DNA of 64,000 nt from Sipunculus nudus (taxonomy: Eukaryota > Annelida > Sipuncula > Golfingiida > Sipunculidae): NCBI GenBank assembly GCA_026874595.1, contig CM049317.1:34427401-34491400 (forward strand), written 5' to 3'. Shown here piece after piece: positions 1-11,410 of this stretch. Each line of letters begins with the position of its first letter. The first letter of the stretch is position 1. The position numbers were made by a program, and so were the translations under genes. The notes beneath the pieces were generated by a model. It did no database searches. It worked only from the letters and a program-made list of their open reading frames with translations, and was not told the DNA's origin.

Positions 1-1119
1 CTGTTGCTCCCGTTGAGACACCATCTTGGTTGCTAGAAAGCTGACTCCAAGCTCCAGTTTTGGATTGTATCTGGTTCTGTTTCATGATGAATTGCTTTTA
101 TTGGAGCATATAGCTCCTTATCGTTAAATGTATAAATCTTTATTAGCGGTGTTGAGAGATGACTACTCACCTTATTTCGACCGAGCGGGAGTAGAAGCCG
201 ATGGTTGCTCGGAGTCCCTGATACATTTGGGGCTGTCGTTGGTATCCTGCTGTTAACTTTTTTTAGCAGGTCTTCAACTGCCTTAATCGAAAAGTTCCTC
301 TGACAGCGGGAAATCCAGGATTTGGAGATGTCATTATATCTCAGAGAGAGCAAGGTCTTCTATTCAAGCAAAGCCTTGTTTGCTAGCAAGATCATTGAAT
401 ATCGTCGATTCTGTATCGATTTGGAAATCCGATATTGAGTTATCGTTCCCAATGTCTCAAGAATGTTTTGAGCGGTAGTTTAACACGGGATTTCCTAAAC
501 GTTGATATGTATAGCTAGTACAACACGCCACGGGGTCACTACCGACTGAGCGAAAATAAAAGAAACACACACAGCTCCTGATACGGGGTCGTGTCAGATT
601 TTAGCATCATACACTTGAAGACAGGTTTGTCACCTTGGTATAATCGAAATCCGTCCAAATGCAGAATTGATCATTAAAATCCCAGGCGTTTATTTTCAAG
701 GGTGAAATGCACATATCGCCAAGTTTAATAATAGAAAGGCTTAATCCCGCATTAATCATAGAAACGGACCAAAATGTGAACTTCAGTTCTGAAAAAGCGG
801 GATTTTGTTAATGCTGATGCTTACTTGCCGCTTTTTCTCTGCCAACTTATGTATTCCAGCCTGTGGTTAGTGACATTCAGATCAGTAGCGCACCTTACCG
901 CCTTATAATTTACGAAGGGTATTCCATCCTATATTAACTCCATATTCACTGATGTAAATATACACTCAACAGTCAATTTCCAGTTGAAACGACTAGGGAA
1001 CAATTAAAGATAGAGCTTTTTTCGGGAACTGACCGGGACACAGGATATTCTCCTGAAAAATATCCATATTGTACACAGGCTGAATATAAAATGGTATGGT
1101 CATTATTTATATTTGGCAG
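1..1119. other. No recognised coding exon; probable intron of the vWA gene
   Basis: I find no TSP1, vWA or other recognisable module here on either strand. It lies upstream of a phase 1 acceptor, so it is most likely intron, with the 5' exons of the vWA gene outside the window. Confidence 0.5.
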
Positions 1120-1692
1120 TTGGACCGTGCGGCCATCGCGTGGACCTGGCTTTGGTGGTTGATTCTTCAGCGTCTGTTGGTGAAGAACAGTGGGAAATTC
1201 TGATGGATCACATCTATGACCAGGTGGACATACTGGATGTTTCGAGGAATGGAGCCCGTGTGGCCATGATACAGTACTCAACCTCTGCATCTGTCATTTT
1301 CGACTTAAGTACATATACAGATAAGGAAGATGTCTTGAGCACCCTCCGGTCAGTGTCGTATTCCCCTGGAGCCACAAACACCCAGGAGGCTTTGAGATTA
1401 ATGAGAACAGTCATATCTGGTGAACTGTCATCTGGCGACAGAAAGAAAGTTCCAAACGTGTGTCTTCTTTACACGGGCGGGGGCCACAACATCGAGCCTG
1501 AAAACACCTATGACGAAGCTCTAAAGGCAAAAGCTGACGGCATTTACGTCATAGCAGTTTTGGCGACTCCGGACCACAACAGGACGGTGCTTGAAGACCT
1601 TGCGTTTGACGAGACTCTGGTGCATTCCCCTGAAAATATAACATTGATTGAAGGACAGATAGGAGAAATCGCTAACTTGAAATGCAAATCAG
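1120..1692 (+). CDS. Exon: vWA domain
   Basis: The exon is 573 nt (191 codons). The acceptor is ...TTTGGCAG before 1120 and the donor is GTAAGT at 1693. It is phase 1 at both ends. I took the splice acceptor rather than a start codon because there is no in-frame ATG at the beginning of the domain and the paralogous exon begins at the same residue. It ends at a conserved cysteine region (IANLKCKS). Confidence 0.88.
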
Positions 1693-2782
1693 GTAAGTTT
1701 CACTCAATTATAAATACGTGTAAAATAGTTAAATAAGAAAACACAAATCATTGTATTCATGTTACTGTGACATATACATATGCATTAATATTGCAGTTTC
1801 CCATATTTTGTGTTTATTGAAAGCATACAGTGTAGTCGGGGAGGTCAAATATATAACGGTAAAAGCGGATTATCATAATGATGTAGATCATGTAGATCAA
1901 TGAAACATCAGTAAAAATGACTGTGTAACTTTAAAAAATGTAAAAATGATAAAAATGATTATTTTTAATCTTCCTTTTAAAGGATGCAGCGATAAAAAGA
2001 AGAAAGACAAAAAGAATGGAAAAGGGGGAGAGGATGAAGATTGTGACAGTTCATCAAGCAGTGAGAGCAGTGAAGATACAGAGGAAAAGAAAGACAAGAA
2101 GAAAGATAAGGGAGGTAAAGACAGCAGCGAGAGTGATGAAGATAAAAAGAAGAAAGGAAAAAAGAAAGATAAAGGAGGTAAAGACAGCAGCGAGAGTGAG
2201 GAAGATAAGAAAAAGAACGACAAAAAGAAAGATAAAGGAGGTAAAGGCAGCAGCGAGAGTGACAAAGATAAAAAGAAGAAAGACAAGAAGAAAGATAAGG
2301 GAGGTAAAGACGGCAGCAAGAGTGATGAAGGTAAAAAGAAGAAAGACAAGAAGAAAGATAAAGACAGCAGCGAGATTGATGAAGATAAAAAGAAAAAGAA
2401 AGGAAAAAGTAAAAAAAGATTGGGAAAAGAAACCGAATCCTCTGAAAGTGAGGAGGCAAAGGGGAAAGGAAAGGGGAATACAAAAGCCAAGAGAAGGAAA
2501 GAAAAAGCGAAAAAGGGAGGTAAGGGCTCCTGTGAAAATTTCGACCCTAAAGAGGAGAAAGCTAAAAGGAAAGACAGACAAAAGAAAGGGGAGAAAGGTA
2601 GCAGAGACACCGGGAGGAAGGAGGAGAGCTCAAAACGTAAAGGAGCTGAAGGTGGTTCAAAAGAAAGAGGAAATCAGAAGGAGAAAGGGAAGACAGGAAA
2701 AGGAAATGATAAAGGTAGCGGTCGAGACAGAGAAGGTGGAAATAACAAGAAAAAAGGGAAAGACACCGACAGAAGGGGATAA
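1120..2782 (+). CDS. vWA-domain secreted protein with Lys/Asp/Ser-rich repeat tail, 3' part only
   Basis: This is the 3' end of a spliced gene with exons 1120-1692 and 1983-2782, joined in phase 1 across a 290-nt GT-AG intron (GTAAGT donor). The first exon encodes one von Willebrand A domain starting GPCGHRVDLALVVDSSASVG, which contains the MIDAS DxSxS motif. The GATNTQEAL loop supplies the MIDAS threonine. The third MIDAS loop, normally ITDG or similar, reads LLYTGGGHN and has lost its aspartate. The terminal exon is a highly charged tail with five units of about 21 residues. The family is extracellular matrix or adhesion protein; the ligand is unknown. The vWA exon is paralogous to the one at 52961-53533 on the opposite strand, of identical length. 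The signal peptide and any upstream modules lie outside the window. A possible role in skeletal or shell matrix is inference only. Confidence 0.87.
1983..2782 (+). CDS. Terminal exon: Lys/Asp/Ser/Gly-rich repetitive tail
   Basis: The exon opens with GCSDKKKK after a TTTTAAAG acceptor and ends at TAA 2780-2782. Residues from about 2096 to 2405 form five degenerate 21-aa (63-bp) repeats of the type KKDKGGKDSSESDEDKKKK. They are followed by a non-periodic K/E/G/R-rich stretch. The coding strand is nearly pure purine for about 800 bases. Serines set in acidic context (SSESDED, SSESEED) look like casein-kinase-type phosphorylation sites. Long open frames in the other five frames here are composition shadows. 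Confidence 0.83.
2096..2405 (+). repeat. 63-bp coding tandem repeat, about 5 units
   Basis: The units encode 21 residues each: KKDKGGKDSSESDED plus a lysine run. The last unit is shortened by loss of the GGK portion. The frame is preserved throughout. Confidence 0.85.
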
Positions 2783-3275
2783 GGAGGTCGTGGGTCTGAG
2801 AGTAAAGGGAAGGATTTAGGTTCATGGCTGAGGGATCGGTTGCTTCCCAAGGAGCAAGGAAAAGGTTAGAATAGGAGGACTGATATTTTGAGCCTGAAGA
2901 TATTGTTAGAAAATGTCCTTACATTTATTTTGAAATATCCCTGCTAGCATTTATTCAATTTGAATACAAGGGAGATATTGCAATATCAAATATAGATAGA
3001 AAAATAATTTTAATTCCATTTTAAATCTGAAGAATCAACAGAGTATTGGGAATGATATGGCTTCCCTTATATGCCTAAGGCTGATTAATACATATGTGCA
3101 TTTTTAGCTAACATGGGCTTGAATGGGGCTTGACTGTTACTTGTCCTAGTAATGTATCGTTGTATTGCATAATTCTCCCACATGCGGCCTGTGTTTCCTT
3201 TATTCTGACTGTACCTTCAAAATCACTTGCATGACAGCCAGCTGTTGTACCAGTCAACATGCAAGGACAGTTTCC

Positions 3276-3281
3276 AATAAA
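3276..3281 (+). promoter_or_regulatory. Candidate polyadenylation signal AATAAA
   Basis: This AATAAA lies about 490 nt after the vWA gene's stop codon. A second AATAAA at 3546-3551 is an alternative. No transcript evidence is available. Confidence 0.35.
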
Positions 3282-4455
3282 AAAAGAAGAATACACGCGT
3301 TTTGTTCTGATAAAGATGACAACACGTGCGTAGCATACCGGAAGACATTTGGTAAAGCTAGTGTATGAAGCTAGAAAACGCACGCCTGGGATTTCATAAA
3401 TTCGTATGCGCAAGAATTTTGGTGCATGGTTCTTATCAGATTTCGGATGTAACATTAGATCGGTCATAAATTGGACAATATGCATTCCTTTTTATTAAAC
3501 CTTCTTGGCATGCGTTTGCGGTATTTATGCAGCAAATTTTGATATAATAAAGCGTTGTTGGAGTAGAGAAGTCACCTGCGAGAGGAACACCCTATTACGT
3601 ACGACAAAGTGTAGAATGTGTCGTTCGCTACCATGCGTGTTTCAATCGCTATAGTGAACGAACGAAACGTGCTGCATATTCATGGATATATGCTCATATG
3701 TACTGTACACGCAGAAAATGAATCGCTCCCAGACAATGTAATGTGTTCGATTCCTATTTGCATAAGCAATATACCCATACGTACTGCATACGCATATATG
3801 GAACGGTATCTTTAATCATGAGAGAGCGAGAGCCCTGGAAGGATCTTTGAAATATGTTACCATAAAATCATGATATCACAACTGAAATATGTTTTAAAGT
3901 GAAATAATTGAAAAAGTTCCAATATCGAAAAAATAATATTTTTTTAATCAGTTTTCACCGTGTGCGATTAGAGTTCTGCTTTTGTTTTAACCTTTTTGTG
4001 CCTCATGTACTCATGAGGCAAGAGCTAGACTAAGTTGGGGCTCGAGGATTAGCGGAATTATTACAGCAAAACGGCTGGTAGAAATGAGCTTCGACCTCAA
4101 AGCGGGGCATGTGAGGCAAATCCGTTTTACCCAAGTGAAATGTTATGGTGGTATATATATATTTTTGCAGTTACACTTGGGTTTTGGGTTATTAACAAAT
4201 TTTAGTTGTTTATTGTATGCAAATTAAATAAGAGATAAACAAAAAACCTATTTCGTTCTCCAGATTAATTCGACGAACCATATCTAACTGGCTAATGGGT
4301 CTTGCACTCTTTTAAATATTTAGCCAGATACATTTTTTGTGTTTTTTTTCTCATTTGTGATGTGTAAATCCTGCTGGATTTTATAAAGTTTATAATAAAT
4401 GGTTTTAATCCTAAATCCTATTTATCTTTTTTTTTCACAGACAGAGAGATAGAGA

Positions 4456-4458
<3 letters not shown>

Positions 4459-4489
<31 letters not shown>
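4459..4489 (+). repeat. (GA)n microsatellite
   Basis: Uninterrupted GA dinucleotides. A second (GA)n tract at 4663-4687 sits in similar flanking sequence: both are followed by an ACTTC-TTATTCACATGTTA stretch. The two tracts may belong to a local duplication with a period of about 205 bp. Confidence 0.9.
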
Positions 4490-4491
<2 letters not shown>

Positions 4492-5924
4492 CAAACATGA
4501 ACTTCTTTATTCACATGTTATCTGATTTTATTTCAAGGGTGTCGAAAACAATATTAAAGGCTTAAACAATTTTAGTATTGTAATTTAAGAAAGATAATTA
4601 TCTTCATCTTAATAATTTGATAACAAATGGTTTTAACCTAGAATCCTATATTTTTCGCACCGAGAGAGAGAGAGAGAGAGAGAGAGAAAAGAGAGAGAAA
4701 GTTAAAACGAACTTCCTTATTCACATGTTAACTAAATATATTTCATTTAAGGGTGTCTAAGACAATATAAAAGATGAAAACAATTTTTGCATTTATTTTC
4801 AGTGGAAATAAAAATGTAAAACCTTTATTACAAATTTACGTTTGGTGTGAGTTAGAAAGGATATTATTTCATAAAAAGTTTATTTATAAAAACTTTTTAA
4901 ATTTAATTGCTTTTTTAAATAAAAATTAAAACGTTTTAACAAATAAAAAGAAACTGTAAACTTTTTCTATAAAGGTAATGGTATTCTTGTTATAAAACTT
5001 TTAGTTAACATTTTAAAGGATATCTGCATTAAACTTTATCAATAATAACTAATTGAAATATTAAAAATAATCAAAACGTTTTATATAACAAACCCCTTTT
5101 TGAAAAATGCAATATTCAGGGACCACTGGCCATTACTGGAGTCCACTCCTCTAAGTTAAATCGTCTATAGGGGGGGAATATAGAAGCACTCCCCTTTATT
5201 CGACCTGATAACTAAAACTGGCAAGAAAACAACAAAAATTTCCACTAATTGCACCATTTCAGCTTAGAACAAAGATCTATTCACACACCTGGTATGTTGA
5301 CGATACAAACAAAAAAATAATGTTCTCATTAAAATATTATGGTATCTGCAATGTATCTGTCTAAAAACCGCCGGGAGACCCCAAAAATAATAAGCTAAAC
5401 ATTAATATAACGCACAAACCACCCGATAGCCGTACAGTGCAAATTCAAAAATCGAAGATTTTCCAAGTTACAAACGGTGGTTCTTCTGTGTTTCTTCATA
5501 GATGTTTCTTTTCCTTCCTAGGGATTGTCTCACATGTTTTTGATTTGAACTCTGGTCCCTCGGTTTTGTCATGGTAAACAGGCACCAATGCGCTGTTTAC
5601 TCAAGCACAGGACCTTTACAATGTATAAACAGGTAAATTGGAGATCGCATTTCCGTTTGCTCGAACGGTTTCCCGGGAAACGTTCGTATTCAGCCATAAT
5701 GAAGTAATGACGTGGGATAATACATACGTTATTACAAATTTTTATGTACCCTTACATTCTGAAAAAGTTCTCGAATCTCCCTATAGGTGTATTAATGTAC
5801 GCGAAGAGAGGATATTCCAGTGTGTTCTAAATGTTTACTATATCATACGTGTGTTGATCCATGCTTTTAAAAAATAAATTATTTTAAATGGCACGGGTTT
5901 GACAAATCTCTGTTTTCTGTGACA

Positions 5925-6048
5925 CCTGTCCTCCACTAATTAGAAATATTACACTTCAAACGCCTCTTAATACATACCATACACGCACATACAGATATAT
6001 GGGTACATATATACATTATAAAAAGATATTAATGTAGGGGATTTCCCG
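5925..6048 (+). repeat. Dispersed repeat D, copy 1
   Basis: This segment matches the reverse complement of 45255-45390. Shared blocks include AATATTACACTTCAAA-like, ACATACAGATATATGGGT-like and ATATTAATGTAGGGGATTTC. Class unknown. Confidence 0.7.
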
Positions 6049-6697
6049 ATCTAACATACCTCTAAGGTGATAGGCTGGAATCAACAAGAGTTTTATTAGG
6101 GTGGTCCAAAAGAAACCTAGCAGTGATATATTACGTCATGTAAGACAAAGGCGACGTTCAACACCACGATACAGTGTAATTCACCGTGCTATGTTAAGTA
6201 GTTTGTTTTAGTTGGATGGTCCTAAAAGTGATGCTGCGGTAACTTGTGAACATGTTATTAGTGTTATTCAACCTTTTTTGCTACTACAGCTTAAATATAA
6301 TTTGTTAACGTTGACCCATTTTAAAGGACTTTGGTAACATATTAGCTATTGCCAAATGAGGGATATGCAATAAAGTTAAATCTTGGGGAATTCGCAAGTG
6401 CTTTGAAACAAAGCGCTAATATATTACCTGATACAACATTCAGGTAATGTTTGTCTTTGTGCTAACACTATCCCCCCCCCCCGGGTAGTGGTACTCAGCA
6501 AGCATCAAGCAGTGCTTAAATGGAATGAGTTATAGAACGAAGGCTGCGTAAACCCCACTGCGAAAGGATTGCACTGGTTATGCTTTCCAGTGTTGCTTTG
6601 ACGTGGCTGTCATTAATGTAAAGGAACTGCTTCCAATATGCCATCATATATTTAATTATATTTTCTTGCATCTATCAAATATAACGATAATGTTTAT

Positions 6698-7335
6698 TCA
6701 AATGATAATAATAATAATTATAATTAAACCAATAAAACATTAAAACCTTAAACCAATAAAATACCTTAAACCCATAAAAAGAAGTTTTCTTTTAAATATG
6801 GTATGGGAATAAAAATCTGCACAATCTGCAAATTCAAATATTGCAGAAATAAGTCTTGAGTGGCTAGGCTTTCGGCTTTTCTTAATTTCATTGGTAATGA
6901 ATTAAAAAAAAGTGTGACCTGCAACACAAAATGCTCTTCGAGCAACCATGGAAGATTCTGTACGTGGAACAAAAAGTAAGTCCTGATTGGCTGACCTACC
7001 TAATGTGGACGAATGAATATTATCTTGTAAGTAGATCGGGGCTAAGGACGCTTGTTCTTAAAAAGAAGTATGGCCACCTTTATTCTGATGCGCTGACTCA
7101 CAGGGAGCCAATGCAGCTCACGCAATACAGGTCTAATGTGATCATAGTTGTCACATCTACTTATTACCCTGGCTGCGCTGTTCTGAACTCGCTGACGCCT
7201 CTGAATTGATTAAGATTGAAACCCAAGAAGAAAGGGATTCCCATAATCTAACTTGGTAAGGGTAAAAGCATGGCTCAGACGCCCAAGAGAACGTTGATCC
7301 AAATAAGCTTTTATTTTACAGATGTTGGGGAGATG
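6698..7335 (-). mobile_element. CR1/L2-like LINE fragment, copy 3 (3' end only, inverted)
   Basis: Read on the minus strand, this is the C-terminal part of the same LINE reverse transcriptase protein as at 7695-10882. It contains recognisable TKLDYGN, QRVQNSAAR, VLRELHWLPVSQRI and FNSLPMKLRKAESL segments, broken by stops and frameshifts. Its 3' end carries the family's TTTATTGGTTTA stretch and then a short (ATT)n tail near 6700-6722. The copy begins at the point equivalent to 10065 of the longer copy, so it is strongly 5' truncated. It points away from the longer copy, with its 3' end outward. Confidence 0.9.
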
Positions 7336-7395
7336 CATGTAAGCTTAAGGTTAAGGAGAAAGCAACTTTTCCCTACTTAGCCCAACCCTTATCCG

Positions 7396-7556
7396 CATAC
7401 AAAGTCCAGGGACTGATATCGATATTATAACAAACAAGTGTTTGAAGAAAATCTGATCCTTAAGATTGAAAATTTTACGCCGCCTGTCGTAGAATTGTAT
7501 TTGAACTCACAGTAGTCATCTGTTAGGTACATATCTTGCCTTCTTAAAGGTTCCCG
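7396..7556 (+). repeat. Dispersed repeat E, copy 1
   Basis: This resembles 12598-12722 in the same orientation. Shared blocks include ACTGATATCGA, GAAGAAAAT, TTTTACGCC and AGGTACATATCTTGCC. The class is unknown and there is no coding potential. Confidence 0.75.
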
Positions 7557-7694
7557 TTCACCTACCTTTTGAAAATGAATTTATGTGATTTTTGGCTTCC
7601 TCTCTGTATATATTAATAATCTGGTAAACAAATAAACCAATGTTGGGACAATCTTGTCAGTGTACCCCGTGCGGTAAATACCACCCAGTCTACG

Positions 7695-8213
7695 GTGTCT
7701 AAGATCAGCGCATCCGCTGTTAACAGAAGTAAGAACATACATATATGTCTCCTAAATCCCTGGTCAGTTTGTTATAAAACAACAGCAATAAATGATTTCA
7801 TTGTTGACCTGGGAATAGATATTCTGGCCCTTACTGAAACCTGGCTCAAGGGTGACACTCGTGACGATGTGATCCTTCATGACATGACCCCTCCCGGATA
7901 TAAAGTATTACAACAAGCCAGAAAGGCTAGAGGTGGTGGCATAGCAATTGTATATCATGAGAATATTGATGTCAAACGTGTGCCTATCAACAGCAGAGGC
8001 CAGTTTTCATCTTTTGAGGTCTTAGTTTGTGATATTTCAGTGAAACAATCAGCCAGAGTATTTGTGGTGTATAGGCCTCCTCCATCCGGAAAGAATGCTC
8101 TTACTTATAATCTCTTTCTAACTGAATTTGCTGATTTCCTTGAACAGCATATCACGTCGTGTTCTAAACAAATTGCGATCCTCGGTGATTTTAATATCCA
8201 TGTAAAAAAATGA
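7695..8213 (+). pseudogene. LINE endonuclease domain (broken)
   Basis: About 170 residues of an exonuclease-endonuclease-phosphatase fold with the LTETWL, GGGIAI and GDFNIH motifs. The frame runs into TGA directly after an A7 run. Homologous protein (NAREFRSLIERFGLVQH) continues in another frame, indicating a one-base indel. The window contains no convincing upstream ATG. Confidence 0.9.
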
Positions 8214-8462
8214 TGACAGAAATGCACGGGAATTCCGTAGTTTGATTGAGCGCTTCGGTCTCGTACAGCATGTATGTTAGAGCACACATCGTAGTGGCCA
8301 CACACTTGATCTCGTCCTCTCACGATCAAATGATAACTTGGTCAGCAATGTGGAGTCTCAGGACCACGGATTTCCAGATCATTATCCTGTTTTTTTCTAC
8401 TTTGTGCTTACAGAGACTGTTAAAGCCAAAAAAAATCTATCTCGTATAGAAAGCTAAAAGCT

Positions 8463-10585
8463 TTGAATGTGACAGATCTAGCTAGTGACATTCAGAGATC
8501 TGTGCTGTCTACTGATTTCAGTGCCTACTCACTGAATGATCTTGTCTCTCTCTACAACACAGAACTGTCTACCCTGCTTGATGCCCATGCCCCTGTGAAA
8601 ACGCGAGTTATTACCATACGAAAAGATGCAGAATGGTATACAGATGAGGTCAGGGCTGCAAAGCAATTACGTAGACAGTTGAAACGGTTGTGGAGGAAAA
8701 CCGGACTTGCACCCCATCGTGACATTTTCATTGAACAGAGATCGAAGGTCAATCGCCAAATTAAACTGTCAAAGACTATTTACTATAGTAACAAGATTGC
8801 AGAGTGTCAAGGCAACTCGAAGGAGTTGTTCAGAGTGGTAAACACCTTGCTGGGTAAGGATAAGACGGTACCTCTTCCAAGGAAGCCAGTTAATGACCTA
8901 GTTGAAGTTTTCAGTTCCTTCTTTGTCTCCAAGATACAGGATATCAGGGAGTCCATTCGAGCAGACATTTCTTACTCTGGACCTACATTTTCGAGCACTC
9001 GCGTACTTACTCCCATGAGGAATTTGGCTCCTGCCACCGTGGACGAAATCGGGCGTATTATCTCAGCATCTGCCTCCAAGCAATGCGACCTTGACCCCCT
9101 ACCGACCACACTGCTGAAGGCATGTTCCAAGGAATTAACTCCTGTCATTACACACATGGTTAACCTGTCACTTTCAACTGGTGTATTTCCACAGAACTAC
9201 AAAACCGCTCTCGTCACCCTGCTTATTAAGAAATCTACACTTGATCCTGAAGTTTTAAAAAAACTTTAGACCTGTCTCTAATTGGCGTTTGTTTCCAAAG
9301 TGATGGAAAAGGTCGTGTGTTCACGACTCCGCAAACATCTTGTAGATAATAATTTAGAGGAGCCATATCAATCAGCTTATCGGGCTGGATTCTCCACAGA
9401 GACTGCTACTTTGAGAATACATAATGACATCCAGTGTGCTCTTGGAGAGAATAATTGTGTACTTCTAGTCATGATTGACTTTTCAGCTGCCTTTGATACG
9501 GTCAGTCATGAGATCTTGCTTGATACACTTCGGTCAATGGGAGTTACTGGCACTGCCCTAGAATGGTTTGCATCATATCTTTGTAAACGTAGCCAGTCAG
9601 TCCAGATTGAAGGGATTAAGTCTAAGTTACAAATATTGGACTGTGGTGTGCCCCAGGGCTCTGTCTTAGGACCTGTCCTCTTTACTCTTTACACTGCTCC
9701 CTTAGGTACTTTACTGCATGAGCGTGGTTTTTATAATATGTATGCTGATGATTCTACTTTGTATTTGATTTTCAGGCCTGAGCACCTCAGCAATAAAATC
9801 ACATATATGGAGGCTACTGCTGGTTTAGTACGTAAGTGGATGGGCAACAACAGCTTGAAAATGAATGATGATAAAACAGAGGTGATGCTGATTACACCTA
9901 AACATTTGGCGACAAAGATTAAATGTCCAAATCTTCTAATCGGCGAACATAAAGTTCAACCATCTCAGTGGATTCGAAGCCTTGGTGTTTATTTTGATTC
10001 TCATTCCACCATGGAGCAGCATGTGAACACCATATGCCGTGTGGCCTACATGTATCTCCAAAAATTTATAAAATTAAAGCGTATTTGGATCAACGCTTTC
10101 TTGAGCGCCTGATCCACGCTTTTGTCACCACCAAGTTAGATTATGGAAATGCTTTACTTCTTGGGTATCCGGCTTCATTAATTCAGAGGCTTCAGCGAGT
10201 TCAAAACAGCGCAGCCCGTATACTAAGTGGATGTGACAAGTATGATCATATTACACCTGTATTGCGGGAGCTACACTGGCTCCCTGTAAGTCAGCGTATT
10301 AAATTTAAGGTGGCCATCCTATTTTTCAAGACCAAACATCGCATGGCCCCGGTCTACTTACAGGATATAATTCATTCGTACACACCATTTAGATGCCTCA
10401 GATCGGCCGATCATGACTTACTTTTTGTTCCACATACAAAGTCTTCCATAGTTGCTCAAAGAGCATTTTGTGTGGCAGGTCCCACGTTGTGGAATTCATT
10501 TCCTTTAGAATTAAGAAACGCTGAGAGCCTAACTGCTTTTAAAAAAATGCTTAAGACATACTTATTTGTGCAATATTTCGATTAG
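8463..10585 (+). pseudogene. LINE reverse transcriptase and C-terminal region (broken)
   Basis: Open segments 8463-9269, 9282-10112 and 10034-10585 together cover the linker, the RT palm and fingers, and the C-terminal region. Two compensating one-base indels lie at 9256-9292, with an extra A in an A run and a missing T soon after. A further frameshift sits in the A5 run near 10058. The YADD catalytic motif is intact. The lesions are few, so the copy looks relatively young. Confidence 0.9.
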
Positions 10586-11410
10586 CTGTGCTTTTGCATA
10601 TGTGCAGATTTTCAATTCTATACCGTAATTTTATCTACATGTTTATAGATTTAATGTCGTTTATTGGTTTAGTAAAATAGGTAATGTATATTAATGGATT
10701 ATGTGCATGTTTTATCTAGCCTAAGTAATATTTAAATGTTTGTCTTAATTTTTATTTAATGAATATTTTTCTCATAGTCATTTTTATGCAAATGCTTGCT
10801 TGTAATAGCGTTTTAGAGCACAACACTGTGGATTTTACGCTTTACAAAATAAAATATTATTATTTTATTATTATTATTATTAATCTAAGGGTAATTTTGG
10901 TTGTGAAAATGTCTTATAATGCCTTCCTGAAGGATGTATGAACTTGTTTATCAACAACATGTTTGTAAACATCAATGTTGACAAATGCGGAAAACCTGTC
11001 ACCTTAAGTGGCAGGTTGCATAAATGTGGAGGTAGAAAGGTCACTTGTTGCAAAACGCCATCTGCAAAGCTCTGGCTATGCTCTCCAGGCAGCAGAAATT
11101 TTGCGCTTCTATAGAAGCTACTGCTTTACTCGCTGCCTGGTATGACCGGTTATGATATACTTAGACACCAGGTGGCGGGTCGGTGTCTGCTGAAAAACAG
11201 CATGCGTATGATGTGACATGCAGGCAACCAAATTCCAGTTGACAAACACTCGACGGGCAACATTGCTCCGCCCATAGCTGCGCTTTAAGCGCCGCTTGTA
11301 AACAGTTTTATGGTTACTCTAAGTATATAATTATTCGACATTTGCCCCCTCTACGTTTTCGCAACATCGACAATTATGACATTACAACTATGTTAGCGTA
11401 GCCATGTATC

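Larger units (their letters stand above)
2783..6697. other. 3' UTR followed by AT-rich gene-free DNA
   Basis: The first several hundred bases are probably 3' UTR of the vWA gene. The remainder is AT-rich with (GA)n tracts at 4459-4489 and 4663-4687 and a C10 run at about 6473-6482. It also contains one copy of a dispersed repeat (5925-6048). The short open frames here show no recognisable family features. Confidence 0.6.
7695..10882 (+). mobile_element. CR1/L2-like non-LTR retrotransposon (LINE), 5' truncated copy 1
   Basis: This element encodes an apurinic-type endonuclease followed by a reverse transcriptase, the order seen in the CR1/L2/Jockey group. The endonuclease motifs are LTETWL, GGGIAIVY, YRPPPS and GDFNIH. 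The RT motifs are MIDFSAAFDTV, GVPQGSVLGPVLF and YADDSTLY (YADD active site). The C-terminal part has TKLDYGNALL, LHWLPVSQRI and GPTLWNSFPLELR. No ORF1 is visible. The reading frame is broken several times (8205-8213, 8278, about 8447, 9262-9290, about 10060). The 3' end has a GGATTTTACGCTTTA(C/T)AAAATAAA signature and a (TTA)n tail, shared with the copy at 26150-27330. No long target-site duplication was identified. Confidence 0.95.

Noticed and set aside
1897-2825. Long Leu/Phe/Ser-rich and Lys/Arg-rich open frames overlapping the charged tail
   Set aside because: These are composition shadows of the purine-rich repeat exon; only the frame that follows the vWA exon in phase is supported.
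3108-3485. 125-codon minus-strand frame downstream of the vWA gene
   Set aside because: No domain or splice context, and it overlaps probable 3' UTR.
6698-10882. Single LINE with a twin-priming 5' inversion
   Set aside because: The inverted piece repeats the 3' end of the element, which is also present in the long copy. Two insertions are required.
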